Part shown: positions 57,923-64,000 of the stretch, one piece after another
Layout: each line of letters starts with the position of its first letter
Position numbering within the stretch: the first letter of the stretch is position 1
NCBI GenBank assembly: GCA_025999455.1
Contig: AP024683.1
Coordinates: forward strand, 999,501-1,063,500
From: Geminicoccaceae bacterium
Lineage (GTDB): Bacteria; Pseudomonadota; Alphaproteobacteria; Geminicoccales; Geminicoccaceae
Length of the DNA stretch: 64,000 nucleotides
Direction: 5' to 3'
Translations under genes and position numbers: made by a program
The notes under the pieces: generated by a model
What the model saw: only the letters and a program-made list of their open reading frames with translations
What the model was told of the DNA's origin: nothing
Databases searched by the model: none

Positions 57923-58747
57923 TCAGAAGAGGCTCCCGAGCCAGGACCGCGAGGAGCGCGCGGGCGTCAACTGCTGGCCTTGCAGCAGCGCGTAGGCGCG
58001 TTCGTACCAGGGGCTCCCGGGGAAATTGTAGCCGAGCACGGCGGCGGCGTTCTGCGCCTCCTCGCGCACGCCGAGTGCGAGGTAGCATTCGGTCAGCCGG
58101 TGCAGCGCCTCGGGCACGTGGGTGGTCGTCTGGAATTGCTCCACCACGGTGCGGAAGCGGTTGATGGCGGCGACGTATTGGCCCCGCTTCTGGTAGTAAC
58201 GGCCGATCTCCATGTGCTTGCCGGCCATGTGGTCGCGGGTGAGGTCGAGCTTGAGCCGGGCGTCGCGTGCGTAGTCGGTGTCCGGGTAGCGGCGGATCAG
58301 CTCCTCGAAGGCCTTGGTGGCCTCCTCGGTCATCTCCTGGTCGCGCTGCACGTCGGAGATCCGCTCGTAATAGCTCATCCCGATGAGATATTGGGCGTAG
58401 GGCGTGTCCGGATGGCCCGGATGGAGCTCGATGAAGCGGCGGGCCGCGGCGATCGCCTCCTCGTAGTCGTTCGCCTCGTAATAGGCGTAGGCGGCCATGA
58501 GCTGGCTCCTGACCGCCCATTGCGAATAGGGATGTTGCCGCTCGACCTCCTCGAACGCCCGGCCCGCCTCGCGGAACTCGCCCCGGTCGAGCAGGTCCTG
58601 GGCGAGGTTGTAAAGCTCGTCGACGGGACGGTCGGCGTAGGGTGCCGGCCGGTCGCCGGCGCAGCCGACGAGGAGGAGAAGGGCGAGCGCGACGGCGGCG
58701 CGGCGGAGCGCGCCGAACGGGTCGGAAAGGGGTGCCGGAAACGGCAT
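57923..58747 (-). CDS. bamD: Outer membrane assembly lipoprotein BamD
   Basis: A 274-residue lipoprotein: basic N-terminus, hydrophobic stretch ALALLLLVGC with lipobox Cys29, then TPR-like repeats (YNLAQDLLDRGEFREAGRAF, AYYEANDYEEAIAAARRFIE, QYLIGMSYYERI). It belongs to the BAM complex that inserts beta-barrel proteins. lpxC and ftsZ, its usual upstream neighbours, are absent; the region upstream holds a divergent XRE gene. Confidence 0.95.
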   Translation of the reverse strand: MPFPAPLSDPFGALRRAAVALALLLLVGCAGDRPAPYADRPVDELYNLAQDLLDRGEFREAGRAFEEVERQHPYSQWAVRSQLMAAYAYYEANDYEEAIAAARRFIELHPGHPDTPYAQYLIGMSYYERISDVQRDQEMTEEATKAFEELIRRYPDTDYARDARLKLDLTRDHMAGKHMEIGRYYQKRGQYVAAINRFRTVVEQFQTTTHVPEALHRLTECYLALGVREEAQNAAAVLGYNFPGSPWYERAYALLQGQQLTPARSSRSWLGSLF

Positions 58748-58922
58748 GGCGGATGCGGGTCCTCTGCGCGACGTCCCGGCCCAACCTCAACCGAACGGCG
58801 TCGCCTTGCGGAACGACTAACCGGTTGGTAGATTGGGCTCGTCGACGACGGCGCGACCATAGTCAAGAGGCGCCCGGCCCGGAAGCCGGGGCACGAGGCC
58901 GAGGAGGTGGCGGCAACCGCCC

Positions 58923-59291
58923 ATGAGCCCGGAGCCAGTGAGCCTCGATCGACGGATCGGCGAGCGGATCCGGTTGCGGCGCACGGAGCTCGGGCTGACC
59001 CAGGACCAGCTCGCCGCCGCACTCGGCGTCTCCTATCAGCAGATCCAGAAGTACGAGAACGGGGCGAACCGGATCAGCGCCGTCCGGCTCTGGCAGATCG
59101 GCCGCCGGCTGGAGGTGCCGGTCGGCTGGTTCTTCGACGAACCGGACGATCCGACGGGGTCCGATGACGGTCGGCTCGTCCAGGCTCGCGGCGTCCTCGA
59201 GGTGGCCCGCGGCTTCGGCGCCCTCCGCGCCGCCCCGGTCAAAGCCGCGCTCGTGGGGCTCCTGCGCGCGCTCGCCGAACGCCGGCTTTGA
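58923..59291 (+). CDS. XRE-family helix-turn-helix regulator
   Basis: A 122-residue protein with a classical Cro/C1 helix-turn-helix at ~10-65: RRTELGLTQDQLAAALGVSY and QQIQKYENGANRISAVRLWQ. The C-terminal half (~85-122) is helical and may dimerise. Such small regulators are common in alphaproteobacteria; the target is unknown. The ATG at 58923 is preceded by GAGGAGG 13-19 bases upstream. It is divergent from bamD and convergent with parA. The 175 bases to bamD contain an AACCGGTT palindrome (58819-58826). Confidence 0.88.
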   Translation: MSPEPVSLDRRIGERIRLRRTELGLTQDQLAAALGVSYQQIQKYENGANRISAVRLWQIGRRLEVPVGWFFDEPDDPTGSDDGRLVQARGVLEVARGFGALRAAPVKAALVGLLRALAERRL

Positions 59292-59303
59292 GCGCGTGGC
59301 CGC

Positions 59304-59322
59304 GGCCGGCCGTCAGCCGGCC
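59304..59322. terminator. Possible hairpin terminator between convergent genes
   Basis: GGCCGGC (59304-59310) and GCCGGCC (59316-59322) form a perfect 7-bp stem with a 5-base loop between the XRE gene and parA. It overlaps the parA stop. No T run follows on either strand, so termination is uncertain. Confidence 0.3.
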
Positions 59323-59939
59323 TCCTCGATCGCGCGCAGGAGCGGCTGCCACTCGGCGAGCGCGGCGGCCGCGTCCCGCGCGGGCGCGTCCAGGACCGAG
59401 AGGCCCTTCAGCGCGAGCTCGCCGTAGAGCGCTCGGTCGGCGAGCCGGGCCACCGGCGGATGACCGAGCTCGGCCAGGAAGGCCTCGAGCCGCTGACCGG
59501 CGCGCGAGCGGGGGCGGAGCCGGTTGGCCACCACGAGCACGGGCTTCTTGCCCTTGCGCACGGGCTTGAGCTCGTCGAGGCGGGCGAGGAAGCGCGCACT
59601 GCTCGCTTCGTCGAAGAGCGAGGGCAGGATCGGCACGACCACGAGATCGGCCTCGACGAGCAGGGCTTCGACCTCCTTGACCCGCAAGGCGGCCGGCGCG
59701 TCGATGACGAGCCGGGCGGTCCCGGGCGGCACCTCACCCGATTCCTTGTGCCAATCGAGGCCGGTGATCGGCGGGGCCGTCGCGGCCCGCTGTGCGAGCC
59801 AGGCCAGCGCCGAGCGCTGGCGATCGCTGTCGGCGAGGGCGGTCGGCAAGCCGGCGCGGGCGAAGATGCCGGCGAGGTTCGTCGCGATCGTCGTCTTGCC
59901 ACAGCCGCCCTTCAAGTTGCTCACGAGGATCCGGATCAT
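59313..59939 (-). CDS. ParA/MinD-family ATPase
   Basis: A 208-residue ATPase with the deviant Walker A LKGGCGKTT (residues 9-17, signature Lys10), ALADSDRQRSALAWLAQR, and VIDAPAALR as the Walker B region. ParA proteins pattern cargo such as DNA, carboxysomes or granules on the nucleoid. No parB or parS is nearby, so this is an orphan ParA. The ATG overlaps the stop of the CYTH-CHAD gene (ATGA), so it is probably translated with that polyphosphate-type protein. Complete, no frameshift. Confidence 0.9.
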   Translation of the reverse strand: MIRILVSNLKGGCGKTTIATNLAGIFARAGLPTALADSDRQRSALAWLAQRAATAPPITGLDWHKESGEVPPGTARLVIDAPAALRVKEVEALLVEADLVVVPILPSLFDEASSARFLARLDELKPVRKGKKPVLVVANRLRPRSRAGQRLEAFLAELGHPPVARLADRALYGELALKGLSVLDAPARDAAAALAEWQPLLRAIEEAG

Positions 59940-61525
59940 GCGGCCTCGCGCCAGAAGGGCTCGATCGCGAGCAGCTCGTCCAGACACTCGCCGGCCTGCC
60001 GGAGGAGACGGCGGCCGGCTCGGGCGTGCCAGCCGATCACCGCACCGAGCGCGAGGCCGGCCGAGGGCGCCCGGGGGTCGGTCCCGGCCACGGCCAGGAC
60101 GTCGCGGGCGAGCTGGGTCGCGACCGCGACGTCGTTCAGATGGCCGAGCCGATCCTGGAGGTCGGCACAGGCGCCGGCGAGTTTCTTCACCGCCGTCTCG
60201 GGCCAGAGCGAGCCGAAAAAGTCCACCCCGTAGCGGAGCTTCTTGAGCGTGATCCGGAGCCGGTGGCGGCGTTCGGCGTCGAGCTGCTCGAACCGTCGGC
60301 CCAGCTTCTTGACCTGCCGCCAGCGCTTGTCGAGCCGCTCGGCAGCGAACGGTCGAAGCGGCTCGTCGAAGCGTGTCGGCTCGGGCGCGTTTTCCCGGAA
60401 CCGCTCGAGCTCGAACCAAGCGGCGAGATCGAGCCAGAGTTCGGCCGCCCGACGGCTCTCGAGTGCCGTCCGGACCCGCGCGTAGAGCGCCGGCCGGCCC
60501 TCAGCCAAAAGCTCGGCCGAGGCTGCCCGCTCGGCGGCGAGATCCTCGATCGGCTCGATGGCGGCGAGGAGTTCGGTCGCGAGCACGTCGCGGTCGCGGG
60601 CGGGGCCGAGCTCGCCCAGGAGCCAGCGCATCTCGCCGTTCAGCCGGTCGCGATCGGTCTCCGCCAGCACCGGCCGGAACAGGGAGAGGGCGGAACGGAG
60701 CCGTCGGAGCGCCACCCGGAGCTGGTGCACCCCTTCGGGGTCGCGACCATCGGCGGCAGGGGCGAGGTTGGCGACCGCGTGCGCGAGCCCCGCGAGCCCG
60801 ATCCGACGGAGACCGGCCGCGACGGTATCTTCGGGATCGAGCGCGAGACGGCCCGCCTTGCGCGGTGGGGGCGCGAGGCCGAGCGCCAGGGCGAAGCCGC
60901 GGCTCGCTTTGTCGCGCGTCTCGAACGCGACCGGCGCGATCGCACGCAACGCCTCGACCAGCGCGGCGAGCGCTCGTTCCGCACCGTGACGCAGCTCGAG
61001 CTCGACCTCGGCGATCGGCTCTTCCTTCCCGTCGGCGACGATCCGGCCGCGGTCGAGGGCGACCGCGACGACCGCCTCGCGACGATCGAGCGAGGGCCAG
61101 CCGACCTCGAGCTCGGTCCGCTCGATGTGGGTGGTGAACACCGGGACGAGCTCGCCCGGGAGCACGAGGCCGGTGAGCTCGAAAGCGAGCGGGTCACGGA
61201 AAGCGGCGAGATCGGGGGTGTCGCTCTCGATCGCGACCTCGAGTTCCGGACGGTCGGCGGCGGCACCCGTTCCCCGCGAGGGGCCCTTGAGGGTCTGGAC
61301 CCGCCGGCGGCCGATCCGCCGCACGCGCAGCGCGACGCCCCGCCGCCACAGGCGGCCGTCGCGGGTGTCGAAATAAGTGCTGAGGAGCTCCCGCCGGGTC
61401 GTCCGCAGCGCCCGTTCGGTCAGCATCGGCGCTGCCGCGAGCCGCTCGAGATCATGGGCGGCGACGGCGAGCTTGACCTCCACCTCCCGGCCAGCGGGGG
61501 CGGCCGCCTCGGCTCTCGTCACCAT
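59936..61525 (-). CDS. CYTH-CHAD domain protein (polyphosphate-associated)
   Basis: A 529-residue two-domain protein. The N-terminal CYTH domain carries the ExExK motif (EVEVK, 14-18) and alternating charged strands typical of triphosphate-tunnel enzymes. The C-terminal CHAD domain (~230-510) holds the His-rich helix signatures HQLRVALRRLRSAL and HRLRITLKKLRYGVDFF. CHAD domains bind polyphosphate and localise to its granules. Inference: it binds or hydrolyses (tri)polyphosphate. ATG 61525 is preferred; the upstream extension of 51 residues is not domain-like. It is divergent from the universal stress gene. Confidence 0.93.
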   Translation of the reverse strand: MVTRAEAAAPAGREVEVKLAVAAHDLERLAAAPMLTERALRTTRRELLSTYFDTRDGRLWRRGVALRVRRIGRRRVQTLKGPSRGTGAAADRPELEVAIESDTPDLAAFRDPLAFELTGLVLPGELVPVFTTHIERTELEVGWPSLDRREAVVAVALDRGRIVADGKEEPIAEVELELRHGAERALAALVEALRAIAPVAFETRDKASRGFALALGLAPPPRKAGRLALDPEDTVAAGLRRIGLAGLAHAVANLAPAADGRDPEGVHQLRVALRRLRSALSLFRPVLAETDRDRLNGEMRWLLGELGPARDRDVLATELLAAIEPIEDLAAERAASAELLAEGRPALYARVRTALESRRAAELWLDLAAWFELERFRENAPEPTRFDEPLRPFAAERLDKRWRQVKKLGRRFEQLDAERRHRLRITLKKLRYGVDFFGSLWPETAVKKLAGACADLQDRLGHLNDVAVATQLARDVLAVAGTDPRAPSAGLALGAVIGWHARAGRRLLRQAGECLDELLAIEPFWREAA

Positions 61526-61667
61526 TTTGTCACATTTCGGGGACAAGCAGAGGAACTTTCGGTCAGCTCGTACGATGTGCATAGGTGATCGGCGAGCCGG
61601 CTGCAACGCGACGTCGGCCGCGAAACGTGCTAGCACGCTCCGCGGTCCGACCACGGGGAGGGGAGCG

Positions 61668-62510
61668 GTGAGCCTCAAAGACCTGCTCGTTCAGATCGAC
61701 GCGAGCGAGGCGTCGAATGCGCGCTTGGATGCGGCCGTGGCCTTGGCGCGGGCCTTCGACGCGCACCTGGCCGCGCTGTGCCTGGTCGTCGAGCCCTACG
61801 TGCCCGCCGTGGTCGGCGTGAACCTGCCGCCCGACGTCCTCGTGCAGCAGCGTGAGCGGGCGGAGGCCGAAGCCGACGAGTTGCTGGCCCGAGCCGTGGC
61901 GCGGGCCGAGGCACTGGGGGTCACCCTCGAACGTCGGCGGGAGACGGTGATGGTCGACCGGCTCGGCGACGCTCTCGCCCGGCAAGCCCGCCACGCCGAC
62001 ATGACGATCGTCGGCCAGCCCGATCCGGACAAAGCCGGGGTCGACGACACGCTCATGGTCGAGGCGGCGTTCATGGGCTCCGGCCGGCCGGCTCTCGTGA
62101 TCCCCTACATCGGCCCGCGGGCGATGCCGCCGGAGCGGGTGATCGTCGGCTGGGACGGGTCGCGGGAAGCGGCACGCGCGCTCAACGACGCGATCCCGCT
62201 GCTGGCCCGTGCACGGGAGGTGGCGGTCGTGATCATCGATCCACAGGCGCTCGGTGATCGGATCGGCGAGGTCCCCGGTGCCGACATCGCCGCGCATCTC
62301 GCCCGCCACGGGATCGCCGTGACGGTCAAGACCGTTCCGTCCGGCGGGCTCGACCCGGGCGACGTCCTCCTTTCGACCGCCGCCGACGACGGCGCCGACC
62401 TGTTGGTCATGGGCGCTTACGGTCATTCGCGCCTGCGGGAGCTGATCCTGGGCGGGACGACCGCGCACATCTTGAAGCACATGACGGTGCCGGTCCTGTT
62501 CTCGCATTGA
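61668..62510 (+). CDS. Universal stress protein with two UspA domains
   Basis: A 280-residue tandem UspA protein. The second domain has the ATP-binding loop GAYGHSRLRELILGGTTAHI near the C-terminus; the first domain is shorter and less conserved (LLVQIDASEASNARLDAAVA). It is a cytoplasmic stress or starvation protein. GTG 61668 has GGGGAGGGG upstream. Its last bases overlap a TTG of the next gene. Confidence 0.9.
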   Translation: MSLKDLLVQIDASEASNARLDAAVALARAFDAHLAALCLVVEPYVPAVVGVNLPPDVLVQQRERAEAEADELLARAVARAEALGVTLERRRETVMVDRLGDALARQARHADMTIVGQPDPDKAGVDDTLMVEAAFMGSGRPALVIPYIGPRAMPPERVIVGWDGSREAARALNDAIPLLARAREVAVVIIDPQALGDRIGEVPGADIAAHLARHGIAVTVKTVPSGGLDPGDVLLSTAADDGADLLVMGAYGHSRLRELILGGTTAHILKHMTVPVLFSH

Positions 62511-62515
62511 GGGCG

Positions 62516-63256
62516 ATGCGGCGCCGCCTCGGCCGGCTCGTCGCGCTCGTGGTCGCGCTCGTCGCGGACGCCGGCCGGGCCGACGCCGAGCGGCTCCTGG
62601 TCCTCACCGCGACGGCCGGCTACCGACACGAGTCGATCCCGGCCGCCGTGGCGGCGATCGAGGACCTCGCCCGGCCGGTCGGCCTCGTCGTCGAGCGGCT
62701 CGATGGTCCGCCGCCGATCGGTCGACTGCCGCTCGACGGTGTGGTCGCGGTGGTCCTCGCCCACACCACGGGCGACTTCCTCGGCGCGGAAGCGGCCGCC
62801 CGGCTCGATGCGTTCGTCCGCGAGGGTGGCGGCCTCCTGGCGCTGCACGCCGCGGCCGACGCGCATTACGGCTGGCCGGCCTACGAAGCGCTCGTCGGCG
62901 CCTGGTTCCGATCCCACCCGCCGGGCTTGCAGACGACCATCGTCCGGTTCGAGCCGGACGTCCCCGGTCTCGCCGCACTCGGGGACGGCCGAGAATGGTG
63001 GGTCACCGACGAGCTCTACGATTTCCGCACCAATCCGCGCGGGCGGGTGCGGGTGATCGCGACGATCGACGAGCGCACCTATGCGGGTGGCGGGATGGGT
63101 GCCGACCATCCGATCGCCTGGTGCCACGCGGTCGGCCGAGGGCGGAGCTGGTACACCGGTCTCGGCCATCGCGCCGAGCTCTTCGCCGACGCCGTGATGC
63201 GCGAGCATCTGGGCCGCGGCCTCGCCTGGGTCACGGGCCGCGGCGAGACCTGTTGA
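62516..63256 (+). CDS. ThuA domain protein, exported
   Basis: A 246-residue protein with an N-terminal hydrophobic signal (LGRLVALVVALVADAGRADA) and a ThuA fold of the glutamine-amidotransferase class: VLTATAGYRHESIPAAVAAI, GGGLLALHAAADAHYGWPAY, ELYDF and MGADHPIAWCHAVGRGRSW. ThuA proteins act in disaccharide use; the enzymatic role is not settled. ATG 62516 or the overlapping TTG 62507. It directly follows the universal stress gene. Confidence 0.85.
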   Translation: MRRRLGRLVALVVALVADAGRADAERLLVLTATAGYRHESIPAAVAAIEDLARPVGLVVERLDGPPPIGRLPLDGVVAVVLAHTTGDFLGAEAAARLDAFVREGGGLLALHAAADAHYGWPAYEALVGAWFRSHPPGLQTTIVRFEPDVPGLAALGDGREWWVTDELYDFRTNPRGRVRVIATIDERTYAGGGMGADHPIAWCHAVGRGRSWYTGLGHRAELFADAVMREHLGRGLAWVTGRGETC

Positions 63257-63265
63257 GGAACGGGC

Positions 63266-64000
63266 TCAGTCGACCCGGCCGCGCGCGGCGACCGCGAGGC
63301 TGCCCTCGACCCGGTCGCCGCGGACCGTGACGATCCGGTCGAAGAGGTTGGAGACCGGGCAGGCGTGGTTCGGGATCACCCGCACCTTCTCGCCGATCGC
63401 GGGACGCGCCGAACAAGCCGAAAGATCGACATGCCCGTGCTCCTCGCTCAAGGCGTAGATCACCGCCTCGGGATACTCGACGATCCGCCCGTGGCCCGTT
63501 TGGCCGTTGAGGTCGGAGGTGAGCGATTTCGAGCCCGCGTCCAGGATCGCCCGATCGGAGGTGGGACGGCTCACGACCGTCGTGAGCACGGTGAGGGCGC
63601 AGTCGTCGAGCGTGGCGGCGCCGCAGGCGACCTCCATCAGGTCGTTGTAGATGTAGGTGCCGACCCGGTACTCGGTGACGACCGGGTATTCGTGTACCCG
63701 CCACATGTCGGGTGTGCCGCCCGAGGAGACTTTCGCGACCGCCAGCCCCTCGGCCTCGATCAGAGCCTTCGCTTCGGCGAGGAAGGCAGCGGCGCGCGCG
63801 GGGGCGCCCTTGGCGGGGTAGGTCATGAGACCCGCGAACCGGAGCCCGCGGGCACGATCGATGCGGCGTGCCAGATCGCGCGCGGCCTCGGGCGTCTGGA
63901 CGCCGCAGCGCTTGGCTCCGGTGTCGCATTCGACGAGGACCGGGAGCGGCCGAGGGGCGCTCGCGAAGGCCTCGGCGAGGCCGTCGACGACCTTCGGATC
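63266..64000 (-). CDS. D-threonine aldolase / D-serine dehydratase-like PLP enzyme (5' end outside window)
   Basis: The frame is open to the right edge, so the N-terminus with the PLP-Lys is not visible. The visible 244 residues show the alanine-racemase-like barrel (VLVECDTGAKRCGVQTPEAA, LRFAGLMTYPA, VSSGGTPDM) and the C-terminal beta domain with the metal motif PNHACPVSNLFD, whose His and Cys bind zinc in D-serine dehydratases. These enzymes act on D-3-hydroxy-amino acids. The substrate cannot be decided. Confidence 0.85.
   Translation of the reverse strand, partial: DPKVVDGLAEAFASAPRPLPVLVECDTGAKRCGVQTPEAARDLARRIDRARGLRFAGLMTYPAKGAPARAAAFLAEAKALIEAEGLAVAKVSSGGTPDMWRVHEYPVVTEYRVGTYIYNDLMEVACGAATLDDCALTVLTTVVSRPTSDRAILDAGSKSLTSDLNGQTGHGRIVEYPEAVIYALSEEHGHVDLSACSARPAIGEKVRVIPNHACPVSNLFDRIVTVRGDRVEGSLAVAARGRVD

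Noticed and set aside
61527-61546. Dyad TTGTC-N10-GACAA before the CYTH-CHAD gene, considered as a Pho box
   Set aside because: Pho boxes are direct repeats of CTGTCAT-like units; this is inverted and too short.

Overview
The window is a very GC-rich (about 70 %) bacterial chromosome segment with almost no non-coding DNA. Gene order points to an alphaproteobacterium of Rhodospirillales type. It has the block twin-TM protein / PduO / etfBA / 3-hydroxybutyryl-CoA dehydrogenase, the block pyrB-pyrC'-plsY-dprA-topA-rnr-rpmG, a sufBCDS-sufT operon led by an Rrf2 regulator, bamD-recN-ligA, an EipB protein and phasins. I see no rRNA, tRNA, CRISPR array, transposase or prophage. Starts are often GTG or TTG, and 4-base ATGA/GTGA overlaps are common.

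Layout. 1-3.4 kb: three coupled genes matching the mycobacterial decaprenyl-phosphoryl-arabinose pathway (HAD-UbiA, DprE1, DprE2). 3.4-6.4 kb: MaoC hydratase, Ada-like alkyl-transferase, and a GT-C membrane glycosyltransferase gene broken by an in-frame TAG. 6.5-10.7 kb: FGGY sugar kinase plus a CUT2-type sugar importer. 11.1-22.1 kb: threonine aldolase, flavin reductase, exopolysaccharide initiating transferase, phasin-like protein, TPR-SPOR and GNAT proteins, MtnK, FolE, a membrane protein, GST and an O-antigen ligase-like protein. 22.3-25.9 kb: cobalamin adenosyltransferase, ETF and hydroxyacyl-CoA dehydrogenase. 25.9-39.2 kb: the pyrB to rpmG block, interrupted by a phasin, an AI-2E exporter, a methyltransferase and an MFS gene. 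39.3-45.8 kb: an OmpA-like protein, ROK kinase, EipB, hydroxyacid dehydrogenase, HtrA-like protease, a PH-like protein and a YqaA-like protein. 45.9-51.7 kb: the SUF iron-sulfur operon. 51.9-58.7 kb: a UbiA-like membrane protein, an MBL hydrolase, and bamD-recN-ligA. 58.9-64 kb: an XRE regulator, a ParA ATPase coupled to a CYTH-CHAD protein, a universal stress protein, a ThuA protein and a partial D-threonine-aldolase-like enzyme.

Themes. The envelope and polysaccharide genes (the arabinose-donor module, GT-C, WcaJ-like transferase, Wzy/WaaL-like protein, EipB, BamD) suggest a decorated cell surface. Two phasins, the hydroxybutyryl-CoA dehydrogenase and a TGC-palindrome shared by the phasin and etf promoters suggest polyhydroxybutyrate storage. 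The CHAD-ParA pair is a candidate for positioning polyphosphate granules. The most interesting points are the complete DprE1/DprE2/UbiA set with alanine at the benzothiazinone-target position, the CHAD-ParA operon, the metal-site-less PyrC next to PyrB, the dyad inside the suf promoter, and the TAG-interrupted glycosyltransferase.
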